64,000 bases of DNA from Variovorax saccharolyticus (GTDB taxonomy: Bacteria > Pseudomonadota > Gammaproteobacteria > Burkholderiales > Burkholderiaceae_C): assembly GCF_030316765.1 (NCBI RefSeq), contig NZ_JASZYT010000007.1, forward strand, positions 310,001 through 374,000, given 5' to 3'. This document shows, in pieces, positions 43,296 through 51,804 of the stretch (its first letter is position 1; each line of letters begins with the position of its first letter). Under the pieces are notes generated by a model that saw nothing but the letters and a program-made list of their open reading frames with translations, searched no databases and was not told the DNA's origin. The position numbers and the translations under genes are program-made.

Positions 43296-44198
43296 TCAGC
43301 GACGCGGTGCGTTGCTGGTCGAGCCGGAGCCCTGCATCGCCCGGAAGAATTCCGACGACGGGTCGAGCACCAGGACGTCGCTCTTCTTGTTGAAGCTCTG
43401 CTTGTAGGCGTCCAGGCTGCGATAGAACTGCGCGAACTGCGGGTCGCGGCCAAAGGCCTCGGCATAGATGCCGGCGGCGCGGCCATCGCCCTCGCCCTTG
43501 ATCTTCTGTGCATCGCGGTAGGCATTGGCGACGATCACCTCGCGCTGGCGGTCGGCGTCGGCGCGGATCTTCTCGCCTTCGGCGAAGCCGGTCGAGCGCA
43601 GCTCGTTGGCGACCCGCTTGCGCTCGGCCTCCATGCGGCGGTAGACCGACTCGGTGATCGCCTCGACATAGTCGACCCGCGTGATGCGGACGTCGACGAT
43701 GTCCACGCCCCAGGGCTTGTTGGCGCCCTTCACGACCGCCAGCACTTCGCGCTGGACGTCGGCCATCAGCTGGTCGCGGCGGGTCGAGATCAGGTCGCGC
43801 ACGGTGCGCTTGTTGATGTTTTCCTGGAAGGCGTTTCGCACCACCCGGTTGAGCTGCACCGCGCCGGCGTTCTCGTCGAGGCCGACGTTGCGGATGTACT
43901 CCGAGGGATTGGTGATGCGCCAGCGCACGTACCAGTCGATCACCACCCGCTGCTTCTCGGCCGTGAGCATCGGCTCCGGGTCGAGGCTGGACAGGGTCAG
44001 CAGCCGCTTGTCGATGTACGACACGTTCTGGAACGGCGGCGGCAGCTTGAAGTTCAAGCCGGGCTCGGTGATCACTTCCTTGATCTGGCCGAGGGCGTAG
44101 ACGACGCCGAACTGGCGCTGGTCGACCACGAAGAGCGTGGAACTCAGCAGCGCGAGCGCCACCAGGACCGACGAGACGATGAATCCGATTCTGTTCAT
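43296..44198 (-). CDS. hflC: HflC, SPFH-domain modulator of FtsH
   Basis: 300 residues from the ATG at 44198; an upstream in-frame start is spurious. One N-terminal membrane helix (IGFIVSSVLVALALLSSTLF) precedes a band-7/SPFH domain (VDQRQFGVVYALGQIKEV, KRLLTLSSLDPEPMLTAEKQ in part) facing the periplasm, and a helical tail. HflC and HflK form a membrane cage around the FtsH protease and limit its access to membrane proteins. hflK lies 13 bases upstream. Confidence 0.96.
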   Translation of the reverse strand: MNRIGFIVSSVLVALALLSSTLFVVDQRQFGVVYALGQIKEVITEPGLNFKLPPPFQNVSYIDKRLLTLSSLDPEPMLTAEKQRVVIDWYVRWRITNPSEYIRNVGLDENAGAVQLNRVVRNAFQENINKRTVRDLISTRRDQLMADVQREVLAVVKGANKPWGVDIVDVRITRVDYVEAITESVYRRMEAERKRVANELRSTGFAEGEKIRADADRQREVIVANAYRDAQKIKGEGDGRAAGIYAEAFGRDPQFAQFYRSLDAYKQSFNKKSDVLVLDPSSEFFRAMQGSGSTSNAPRR

Positions 44199-44211
44199 GT
44201 TTTTCTGGTCC

Positions 44212-45591
44212 TCAGCGCACGTCGCGATCGCGGGAACGGCCGTCGCGGGCCCGGGCATCGCCGGCGGACGGAGCGACCGGGATCACCGACGACTGCGGCG
44301 CGGCGGTGCCGGCGACGTTGGGGCTCGCGGCATCCGATGGCGTGCCGGCGGCATTGGCGCCGGTCTGCTGCATCAGCTTGTCGAGCGGCAGGTACAGCAG
44401 GTTCGAGTTCTGCTTGGAATCGACCAGGATCTTGCTGGTGCTGCTGTAGATCTGCTGCATGGCATCGGTGTACATGCGGTCGCGCGTCACTTGCGGTGCC
44501 TTCTGGTATTCGGACAGCACCGAGCTGAAGCGCTGCGCATCACCCTGCGCCTGGGCCACGATCCGCGCCTTGTAGGCCTCGGATTCTTCCTTCAGGCGCG
44601 AGCCGGTACCGGTCGCGCGAGGCACCACGTCGTTGGCGTAGGCCTGGGCCTCGTTCTTGGCGCGCTCGCGTTCCTGGCCGGCCTTGAGCACGTCGTCGAA
44701 GGCCGCCTGCACCTGCTCGGGCGGACGCACGCCGCCCTGCTGCAGGTTGATCGCCACGACCTCGACGCCGAGGTTGTAGCGGTCGAGGATGGTCTGCATC
44801 AGGGTGCGCACGCGCGGGGCGATCTGGTCGCGTTCGTCGGCCAGCGCCGCATCCATGCGCATCTTGCCGACCACTTCGCGCACCGCCGTCTCGGCCACCT
44901 GCACCACGGTGTCCGTGGGCGCCTTGCTTTCGAAAAGGAAGGCGCGGGCGTCGTTCAGGCGGTACTGCACCGCGAACTTGATCTCGACGATGTTCTCGTC
45001 TTCGGTCAGCATCGCCGACTCGCGCAGGCCGGTGGAGCGCACGATGGTGTCGCGGCCGACGTCGACCGAACGGATCTGCGTCGTCACGACCATCTCATGG
45101 CGCTGGATCGGGTACGGCAGCCGCCAGTTGAAGCCGGCGCCCACGGTCGCCTTGTAGCGGCCGAACTGGGTGATCACGGCCTGCTGGCCTTCGTTGACGA
45201 TGAAGAAGCCGGTGCCGAGCCAGATCAGGACCGCGACCACCGCGATCAGCCCGAGCCCGAAGCCCGCGTTCTTCATGTCGGGGCGCATGCCGCCGCCGTT
45301 GCCATTGCCGCCCGGCGGACGGTCGCCGCCGCCGCGCCCGCCGCCGAACAGGCCGCCGAGCTTGCGGTTGAAGTCGCGCCAGAGTTCGTCGAGGTCGGGC
45401 GGTCCCTGGTTCGGGCCCTGGCCCCGCGGGCGGTTGTTGTTGCCGGAAGGCGGTGGCGCGGGCGGCTCGCCGTCGGGCCGGTTGGCGGCCGGACGGTCGC
45501 CATTGGGCGAGGAATCGTCGCCCCGGCCCCAGCGGCCGTCGTTCAGGTTGAACATCGCCGGAAACCGTCTCCACACTGGCTTTGAATTCAT
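44212..45591 (-). CDS. hflK: HflK, SPFH-domain modulator of FtsH
   Basis: About 459 residues from the ATG at 45591; a GTG at 45630 and an ATG at 45555 are alternatives and none has a strong ribosome site. The N-terminus is long, Gly/Pro/Asn-rich and disordered (NLNDGRWGRGDD, then GGRGGGD). One membrane helix follows (AGFGLGLIAVVAVLIWLGTG), then the SPFH domain (NEGQQAVITQFGRY) and coiled coil. It forms hetero-oligomers with HflC. The gene is five bases beyond hflX at most, so hfq-hflX-hflK-hflC read as one set. Confidence 0.93.
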   Translation of the reverse strand: MNSKPVWRRFPAMFNLNDGRWGRGDDSSPNGDRPAANRPDGEPPAPPPSGNNNRPRGQGPNQGPPDLDELWRDFNRKLGGLFGGGRGGGDRPPGGNGNGGGMRPDMKNAGFGLGLIAVVAVLIWLGTGFFIVNEGQQAVITQFGRYKATVGAGFNWRLPYPIQRHEMVVTTQIRSVDVGRDTIVRSTGLRESAMLTEDENIVEIKFAVQYRLNDARAFLFESKAPTDTVVQVAETAVREVVGKMRMDAALADERDQIAPRVRTLMQTILDRYNLGVEVVAINLQQGGVRPPEQVQAAFDDVLKAGQERERAKNEAQAYANDVVPRATGTGSRLKEESEAYKARIVAQAQGDAQRFSSVLSEYQKAPQVTRDRMYTDAMQQIYSSTSKILVDSKQNSNLLYLPLDKLMQQTGANAAGTPSDAASPNVAGTAAPQSSVIPVAPSAGDARARDGRSRDRDVR

Positions 45592-45634
45592 TCGAGTCTG
45601 TTCTTTGGTCAGTGAAGTGGGATTGTGCACAAAC

Positions 45635-46804
45635 TCAGTCGGCCGCCTCGTGCAATTCGGCTCCGCCCTCTAAGGGCATCTCCTCGGCCACCGACTGCGA
45701 GCGCAAGGCCAATTCGGCCCGCAGCGCCGGAAGCCCTTCTGCGGTATGCGCGCTCAGGAAGATCCGCGACACCTGCACGCCGTCGATGTCCATTTCGTCC
45801 TGCAGATTGAGGGGCCGCTGCGTGCTTTCAAGGGCGTCGAGCTTGTTGAATACCAGCAATTGCGGCACGGCGTCGGCGCCGATGTCCCTGAGCACCGACT
45901 GGACCTCGGCCATCTGCTCGGGATGATGCGGATTGGAGGCATCCACCACGTGCAGCAGCAAGTCGGCGTCGACCGCCTCCTGCAGGGTCGCCTTGAAGGC
46001 ATCGATGAGCCCGTGCGGCAGGTCGCGGATGAAGCCGACGGTGTCGGAGATCGACACCTTGCGGCGCGCATCGCCGAGGTAGAGCTGCCGCGTGGTGGTG
46101 TCCAGCGTCGCGAACAGCTGGTCGGCGGCATATGCGCGGGCCTTGACCAGCGCATTGAACAGCGACGACTTGCCCGCGTTGGTGTAGCCGACCAGGGAGA
46201 TGTTGAAGGTGTCGCGCCGCTCGCGCTGCCGGCGCTGCGTGCCGCGCTGGCGCTGCACCTTGACCAGGCGCTCGCGGGTGCGCTTGATGGATTCGCCGAT
46301 CATCCGGCGGTCGAGTTCGATCTGCTTTTCACCCGGGCCGCCGCGCACGCCGGCACCGCCGGTCTGACGCTCCAGGTGGGACCAGCGCCGCACCAGCCGG
46401 GTGCTCAGGTACTGCAGGCGCGCCAGTTCGACCTGCAGCTTGCCTTCATGCGAACGGGCGCGCTGGGCGAAGATTTCGAGGATCAGGAAGGTGCGGTCGT
46501 AGACCGCGATGCCGAGCTGGCGCTCGAGATTGCGCTGTTGCGCGGGACTCAGCGACTGGTCGAAGACCACCTCGCTGGCGCGATGCAGTTCGGCCAGTTC
46601 GCGGATCTCGTCGGCCTTGCCGCTGCCGACGAAAAGCGCCGCGTCGGGCGCCTTTCGCTTGCAGACCAGGCGCGCGACGGGCTGCAGGCCCGCGGTCTGC
46701 GCGAGCAGGCCGAGTTCCTCGAGTTCGCCGTCGAAATGGGGCAGTCCGAAATCCACGCCGACGAGAACGACGGCGCCTTCAATCCGGGGGATCAGTTCAG
46801 ACAA
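45635..46804 (-). CDS. hflX: HflX, ribosome-splitting GTPase
   Basis: 389 residues from a TTG at 46804, without a clear ribosome site, so the exact start is open. The HflX N-terminal domain contains FVGSGKADEIRELA and VVFDQSLSPAQQRNLE; a GPGEKQIELDRR segment precedes the G domain, with GYTNAGKSSLFN (G1), DTVGFIRDLP (G3) and NKLD (G4). HflX binds 50S subunits and dissociates stalled ribosomes, in a GTP-dependent manner. It follows hfq across an intrinsic terminator. Confidence 0.95.
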   Translation of the reverse strand: MSELIPRIEGAVVLVGVDFGLPHFDGELEELGLLAQTAGLQPVARLVCKRKAPDAALFVGSGKADEIRELAELHRASEVVFDQSLSPAQQRNLERQLGIAVYDRTFLILEIFAQRARSHEGKLQVELARLQYLSTRLVRRWSHLERQTGGAGVRGGPGEKQIELDRRMIGESIKRTRERLVKVQRQRGTQRRQRERRDTFNISLVGYTNAGKSSLFNALVKARAYAADQLFATLDTTTRQLYLGDARRKVSISDTVGFIRDLPHGLIDAFKATLQEAVDADLLLHVVDASNPHHPEQMAEVQSVLRDIGADAVPQLLVFNKLDALESTQRPLNLQDEMDIDGVQVSRIFLSAHTAEGLPALRAELALRSQSVAEEMPLEGGAELHEAAD

Positions 46805-46822
46805 GCGGAATCACATGTGAAA

Positions 46823-46849
46823 AAGCGCGGCGGATGAACCGCCGCGCTT
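46823..46849 (-). terminator. Intrinsic terminator between hfq and hflX
   Basis: An 11-bp stem (AAGCGCGGCGG with its complement) around a five-base loop. On the minus strand it is followed by five T residues in total, about 10 bases after the hfq stop and about 20 bases before the hflX start. It should cut transcript levels between hfq and hflX. Confidence 0.7.
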
Positions 46850-46857
46850 CGCGCCGA

Positions 46858-47103
46858 TCAGGCGGCGGTGTCGTCGTTCTCGGCAGCCGAGAAGTTGACG
46901 GCCCGACCCGGCACGATGGTGGAGATGGCGTGCTTGTAGACCATCTGGGTCACCGTATTGCGAAGCAACACGACGTACTGGTCGAACGACTCGATCTGGC
47001 CCTGCAGCTTGATGCCGTTGACCAGATAGATCGAAACCGGCACATGCTCGCGACGCAAGGTATTCAGAAACGGGTCTTGAAGAAGCTGCCCTTTATTGCT
47101 CAC
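46858..47103 (-). CDS. hfq: RNA chaperone Hfq
   Basis: 81 residues from a GTG at 47103 with ACGGAG nine bases upstream; the upstream TTG at 47121 is not needed, as the family begins SNKGQLLQDPFLN. The Sm1 region (VPVSIYLVNGIKLQGQIESF) and Sm2 (YKHAIST) are both conserved, and the tail is short and acidic (AENDDTAA). Hfq hexamers pair small RNAs with mRNAs. The gene is preceded by 187 bases without a coding frame, which must hold its own promoter, and is followed by a terminator before hflX. Confidence 0.97.
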   Translation of the reverse strand: MSNKGQLLQDPFLNTLRREHVPVSIYLVNGIKLQGQIESFDQYVVLLRNTVTQMVYKHAISTIVPGRAVNFSAAENDDTAA

Positions 47104-47290
47104 GATATTCTCCGTGTTCAAGAGTTGTTGTTGGACCGGTCACCTTAACACAGCGATTCTGCATCGCAGCAAATAAGTCCAAAGGCCTTTGAAAAATAAC
47201 GGCACCGAAAGCCGGAACTTCCGTGCTCGACGCCGGTCATCGGCTCTCATTAGAGCTCAAAAGCGCCCGGGCCTGCCAGCCATCGGAGCC

Positions 47291-48631
47291 CTATTCGTCC
47301 TTGTCGGCATACGGATTGCTGGAGGTCTTGAGCTGGATGCGCAGCGGCGTGCCGACCAGGTCGAATTCCTTGCGGAAGCGGCCTTCCAGGAAGCGCTTGT
47401 AGGCCTCGGTGACATGCTCCAGCGAATTGCCGTGGATGATGATGATCGGCGGATTCATCCCCCCCTGGTGCGCATAGCGCATCTTCGGGCGGAACATACC
47501 CGAGCGTTTCGGCGCCTGGAATTGCACCGCCTCCAGCAGCAGCCGCGTCAGCACCGGCGTCGACATCTTGCGGGTGGCCGACTTGTGGGCCTGCACGATC
47601 GACTGCCACACGGGCCCCAGGCCCTGCCGCTTGATGGCGGAAATGAAATGCAGCGAGGCGAACTTGAGGAACGGGAGCCGGGTCTCGATCTGGCGCTGGA
47701 TCTGCTCGCGCTGGTAGCTGTCGACCGCGTCCCACTTGTTGATCGCGATCACCACCGCCCGGCCGCTCTCGAGGATGTAGCCGGCGATGTGGGCGTCCTG
47801 GTCGGTCACGCCCTGGGTGGCGTCCAGCAGCAGCAGCACGACATTGGCCGATTCGATGGCCTGCAGCGTCTTGACCACCGAGAACTTCTCGATCGCCTCG
47901 AACACCTTGCCCTTGCGGCGCAGGCCGGCGGTATCGATCAGTTCGAAGCGCTGGCCATTGCGCTCGAACGGCACCGAAATCGCGTCGCGCGTGGTGCCCG
48001 GCAGGTCGAAGGCGACCAGCCGCTCCTCGCCCAGCCAGGTGTTGATCAGGGTCGACTTGCCGACATTCGGGCGGCCGGCGACCGCCAGCTTGATCGGCTT
48101 GTTGGGGTCTTCTTCGGCATCTTCCTCGGGTTCGGGCAGCGCGAGCGGCTCGAGCGCGAGTTCGACCAGGTCGCGGATCCCCTGCCCGTGCGCCGCCGAG
48201 ATGCCGTGCACCTCGCCGAAGCCGAGCTCGTAGAAGTCGACCAGCCTGGTGCCGTCGTGCATGCCTTCGGCCTTGTTGGCCACCAGCACGCAGGGCTTGC
48301 CGAGCCGGCGCAATTCGTTCGCGATGTCATGGTCCTGGGCCGACAGCCCTTCCCGCGCATCGACCACGAAGATCACGACATCCGCCTCGGCCACGGCCTG
48401 CCGGGTCTGCTTGGCCATCTCCTTGAAGATGCCGCTGCCGGCGTCGGGTTCGAAGCCGCCGGTGTCGATGACGATGAACTCGTGCTTGCCGATGCGCCCG
48501 TTGCCGTAGTGGCGGTCGCGCGTGAGGCCGGCGAAGTCGGCGACGATGGCGTCGCGCGTCTGCGTCAGGCGGTTGAACAGGGTCGACTTCCCGACGTTGG
48601 GACGCCCGACCAGCGCGATGACCGGCTTCAT
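47291..48631 (-). CDS. der: Ribosome biogenesis GTPase Der
   Basis: 446 residues with two G domains: GRPNVGKSTLFN near residue 9 and again GRPNVGKSTLIN near 187, each with DTGG or DTAG and NK-D motifs (NKAEG, NKWD). A C-terminal KH-like domain ends in TPLRIQLKTSSNPYA. Der (EngA) is essential for 50S assembly. The start ATG follows AGGAC. It is 21 bases downstream of bamB, in the order bamB-der-hfq found in many beta- and gammaproteobacteria. Confidence 0.97.
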   Translation of the reverse strand: MKPVIALVGRPNVGKSTLFNRLTQTRDAIVADFAGLTRDRHYGNGRIGKHEFIVIDTGGFEPDAGSGIFKEMAKQTRQAVAEADVVIFVVDAREGLSAQDHDIANELRRLGKPCVLVANKAEGMHDGTRLVDFYELGFGEVHGISAAHGQGIRDLVELALEPLALPEPEEDAEEDPNKPIKLAVAGRPNVGKSTLINTWLGEERLVAFDLPGTTRDAISVPFERNGQRFELIDTAGLRRKGKVFEAIEKFSVVKTLQAIESANVVLLLLDATQGVTDQDAHIAGYILESGRAVVIAINKWDAVDSYQREQIQRQIETRLPFLKFASLHFISAIKRQGLGPVWQSIVQAHKSATRKMSTPVLTRLLLEAVQFQAPKRSGMFRPKMRYAHQGGMNPPIIIIHGNSLEHVTEAYKRFLEGRFRKEFDLVGTPLRIQLKTSSNPYADKDE

Positions 48632-48652
48632 GGAAGGCGTCCTTTCACTTGA

Positions 48653-49798
48653 TTACTCGGGCCGATAGCCGAACACGCCGCCATTGCGGGTGACGACCAC
48701 GACCGTGTTGCCGGCCAGGACCGGTGTCGCCGCGATGGCGGAGCCATCGGGCGTGAGGCGGTTCAACGGCTTGCCATCGTCGCGCGAGAGCACGTGCACC
48801 AGGCCGGTGGTGTCGCCGATGATCAGCGAACGGCCGACCGCCAGCGGCGCCGTCAGGATCCGGTACTTGAGCAGGTCGGCCTGCTGCCAGGCGCGCTCGC
48901 CGTCGGTGCGCCGCCAGGCGAGCACGGCGCCGCTGTCCTCGGTGCCGTAGACGAAGCGGTCGTCGCCGCCGACGCCGTCGGCGCCCACTGCCGGCTTGGT
49001 CCAGAGCAATGCGCCGCGTGCGGTGTCGACGCAGCCGACGTTGGCGAAATAGGCCCGCGCGCAGACCACCTCGCCCTGCCGGCTCACGGTGCCGGTCAGG
49101 TCGACCAGGCGCTCGACGTCGTTGGTGCCGCGCGGCGCCGCGATCGGCGACTCCCAGCGCGACTGGCCATTGGCCGGATTGATGCCGACCAGGCGGCCGC
49201 CGACGCCCGCGATGAGGGTGTCGCCCACGGCCAGCAGCACGCCCGGCTTCTTGAGCACGAGGTTCTCGGCGGTGCGCTGCTGCGACCAGAGGCGGCGGCC
49301 GCTCTGGCCGTCCCAGGCGCTGGTCGTGCGATCTGCGGCCTGGACGAAGATGCGGCGGCCCGCCACCAGCGGCGGCGTGTAGGCCTGCGCCGTGAGGCGC
49401 TCCTTCCAGAGCACCTTGCCGGCCTCCAGCGCCACCAGTTCGCTGTTGGCCGTGACCACCGCGACCGTGCGGCCGTCGCTGCCGACGCCGGCCGCGAGCG
49501 GCGCACCGACGCTGGCGCGCCAGAGTTCGGTGCCGGCCCGGGCATCGATCACGACCACGGTTCCATCGGCCCCGGCGACCGCGATCTGGTCGCCGTTCAC
49601 GACGGTGGACAAGGGGAACTCGACCTTCGGGATCTTGATGGTCCAGGCCTGCTTGATGCCCATCAGCGCAACGTTGGGCGGCAGGTCGGCGGGCTTCGGC
49701 CGCGGCGTGCCGGAGCAGGCGGCCAGCGCGGCGACCAATGCCGCGGCGGTCCCGATGCGCAGGGCGGGCGCCAGAGTCAGGTAACGCTTCAAATTCAT
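48653..49798 (-). CDS. bamB: Outer-membrane assembly lipoprotein BamB
   Basis: 381 residues. The signal is a lipoprotein type (ALVAALAAC, Cys28). The body is an eight-bladed PQQ-like propeller, visible as repeats such as GTVVVIDARAGTELWRASVG, GGRLVGINPANGQSRWESP and SGAVLAWRRTDGERAWQ. BamB is a scaffold of the Bam complex that inserts outer-membrane barrels. The gene start overlaps the yfgM stop by four bases (ATGA), so translation is coupled. Confidence 0.95.
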   Translation of the reverse strand: MNLKRYLTLAPALRIGTAAALVAALAACSGTPRPKPADLPPNVALMGIKQAWTIKIPKVEFPLSTVVNGDQIAVAGADGTVVVIDARAGTELWRASVGAPLAAGVGSDGRTVAVVTANSELVALEAGKVLWKERLTAQAYTPPLVAGRRIFVQAADRTTSAWDGQSGRRLWSQQRTAENLVLKKPGVLLAVGDTLIAGVGGRLVGINPANGQSRWESPIAAPRGTNDVERLVDLTGTVSRQGEVVCARAYFANVGCVDTARGALLWTKPAVGADGVGGDDRFVYGTEDSGAVLAWRRTDGERAWQQADLLKYRILTAPLAVGRSLIIGDTTGLVHVLSRDDGKPLNRLTPDGSAIAATPVLAGNTVVVVTRNGGVFGYRPE

Positions 49799-50490
49799 GG
49801 TGTGGTCTTGGCTGGGGATGCGGCGCCGGCGGCCGCCGGAGCCACGCTCTTCGGGTCGACGCCGACGGCGTTGAGCTTGATCTCGACCAGGCGGCGGTAG
49901 TCGGCGCCCGGTTCGAAGGCGGCCAGGGCCTTGAGGTACTCGGCCTTGGCCTCGTCGCGCTTGCCCTGCGTGAGGTAGATGTCGCCCTTGCGATCGGCCA
50001 CCAGCGCATCGAATTCCTTCGGCACGCTGCTCGAAAGCGCCTTCAGGGCCTCGTCGTACTGCTTGGCCTCGAGCAGTTCGCCCGCCAGCCTGAGCCTGGC
50101 GACCGCCTGGTAGCCGGGGTCGACCGCGTGCTCGGAAACCCAGGCCAGCGCACCGCGCGAGCCCTCGGCATTGCCCTTGTCGTACAGCGCGCGGGCCGCC
50201 AGCAGGCCGGCCTGCTGCGCATAGGCGGTGCCTGCGAACTTGTCCTTCATGTCGGCCAGCGCCCGCTCGATGCGGGCCGTGTCGCCAGCCTGCGCACTGC
50301 GTTCGACTTCGTCATAGAGCGCCGAGGCCTGCAAGGCCTTGGTGCGCTGGAAATACTGCCAGCCGTTCCAGGCCACGAAGGCACCGGCCGCGAGCAGCAC
50401 GACCCAGGTGATGAGGGTGCCGTAGGTGTTCCAGAAATGCTTGAGCTGGTCGAGCTGTTCCTGTTCTTCGAGATCGAGATGGGTGGCCAT
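49795..50490 (-). CDS. YfgM-type TPR membrane protein
   Basis: 231 residues. A cytoplasmic N-terminus (LDLEEQEQLDQLKHFWN) precedes one membrane helix (LITWVVLLAAGAFVAWNGW) and a periplasmic TPR region (ARIERALADMKDKFAGTAYA, ADRKGDIYLTQGKRDEAKAEYLKAL). It matches YfgM, a SecYEG-associated periplasmic chaperone-like protein, and keeps the neighbours of that gene: hisS three bases upstream and bamB overlapping downstream. Confidence 0.92.
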   Translation of the reverse strand: MATHLDLEEQEQLDQLKHFWNTYGTLITWVVLLAAGAFVAWNGWQYFQRTKALQASALYDEVERSAQAGDTARIERALADMKDKFAGTAYAQQAGLLAARALYDKGNAEGSRGALAWVSEHAVDPGYQAVARLRLAGELLEAKQYDEALKALSSSVPKEFDALVADRKGDIYLTQGKRDEAKAEYLKALAAFEPGADYRRLVEIKLNAVGVDPKSVAPAAAGAASPAKTTP

Positions 50491-50493
50491 GCG

Positions 50494-51795
50494 CTATGAA
50501 TGTTGGGGAGCCGAGGATTGTAGGGTGGCGGCCCAGGCAGCCACGTCGGCCAGCGGCCGCGTGGTCTGGGCGCCGCTGCCGTCGCGCAGCGCCTTGACCG
50601 TGACCTCGCCGCGGGCGAGCTCGTCGGCGCCGAAGACCAGCGCATGCGCCGCGCCGCTGGCGTCGGCCTTCTTGAACTGCGACTTGAAGCTGCCGAGGCC
50701 GTCGGCCGTGGCCGCATGCATCTGGGCCCGCAGGCCGGCATCGCGCAGCTGCTGCAGGGTGCGCAGCGCGACCGGCATGGCGGCGGCGTCGGGCACCACC
50801 GCGTAGACGTCGGGGACCGGCAGCGGGATCTGCGTGCCCTGCTCCTTCACCAGCTCGAGCACGCGCTCAACGCCCAGCGCCCAGCCGACCGCCGGCGCCG
50901 CCTTGCCGCCGATCTGCACGATCAGGTCGTCGTAGCGGCCGCCGGCGCAGACCGTGCCCTGCGAGCCGAGCCGGTCGGTCACGAACTCGAACACGCTGAG
51001 GTTGTAGTAGTCGAGGCCGCGCACGAGCCGCGGATTGATCGTGTAGCCGATGCCGTTGGCGTCCAGGATGGCGCGCAGACCGTTGAAATGCGCCAGCGAT
51101 TCCTCGCCCAGGAAGTCCATCAGCCTGGGCGCCGATTCGACCACTTCCTTCATGGCCGGATTCTTGGTGTCGAGGATGCGCAGCGGGTTGCTGTGCAGCC
51201 GGCGCTTGCCGTCTTCGTCGAGCTTGTCGGCGTGCTGCTCGAAATGGGCGATCAGCTGCGTGCGGTGCAGCGCCCGCTCGGCCGGCTGGCCCAGGCTGTT
51301 GAGTTCGAGCCGCACGTCGGTGAGGCCCAGGGCCTTCCAGAGCGCGCTGGCCAGCAGGATCAGCTCGGCATCGACGTCCGGACCGGCGAAGCCCAGGGCC
51401 TCGGCACCGATCTGGTGGAACTGGCGGTAGCGCCCGCGCTGCGGCCGCTCGTGGCGGAACATCGGGCCCATGTACCAGAGGCGCTTGCCACCGTCGTAGA
51501 GCAGCGAATGCTCGGTCACGGCGCGCACCACGCTGGCGGTGTTCTCGGGACGCAAGGTGAGCGCCTCGCCGTTGAGCTTGTCTTCGAAGGAGTACATCTC
51601 CTTCTCGACGATGTCGGTGACCTCGCCGATGCCGCGCACGAACAAGGCCGTCTGCTCGAGGATGGGCGTGCGGATATTGCGGTACGCGTAGCGGCCCATC
51701 AGGTCGCGCACGATGGCTTCGAGCCATTCCCAGCGCGCCGAATCGGGCGGCAATATGTCGTTCATGCCTTTGACGGCACTGATTTTTTCAGCCAT
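50494..51795 (-). CDS. hisS: Histidyl-tRNA synthetase
   Basis: 433 residues, class II. Motif 2 lies in MFRHERPQRGRYRQFHQIGAE and motif 3 in VGWALGVERVLEL; the histidine-specific ARGLDYYN-type segment is LVRGLDYYNLSVFEF. The C-terminal anticodon-binding domain runs from about residue 335. It charges tRNA-His. The gene sits between ispG (9 bases upstream) and yfgM (3 bases downstream). Confidence 0.97.
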   Translation of the reverse strand: MAEKISAVKGMNDILPPDSARWEWLEAIVRDLMGRYAYRNIRTPILEQTALFVRGIGEVTDIVEKEMYSFEDKLNGEALTLRPENTASVVRAVTEHSLLYDGGKRLWYMGPMFRHERPQRGRYRQFHQIGAEALGFAGPDVDAELILLASALWKALGLTDVRLELNSLGQPAERALHRTQLIAHFEQHADKLDEDGKRRLHSNPLRILDTKNPAMKEVVESAPRLMDFLGEESLAHFNGLRAILDANGIGYTINPRLVRGLDYYNLSVFEFVTDRLGSQGTVCAGGRYDDLIVQIGGKAAPAVGWALGVERVLELVKEQGTQIPLPVPDVYAVVPDAAAMPVALRTLQQLRDAGLRAQMHAATADGLGSFKSQFKKADASGAAHALVFGADELARGEVTVKALRDGSGAQTTRPLADVAAWAATLQSSAPQHS

Positions 51796-51804
51796 GGATG
51801 GAGC

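Noticed and set aside
45290..45370. GC-rich repeats in the N-terminal region of hflK
   Set aside because: They encode the Gly-rich disordered segment common in HflK and are not an independent repeat element.
47104..47290. A possible tRNA or small RNA upstream of hfq
   Set aside because: I could not find a cloverleaf or a clear hairpin-T-run in the 187 bases; it most likely holds the hfq promoter and leader.
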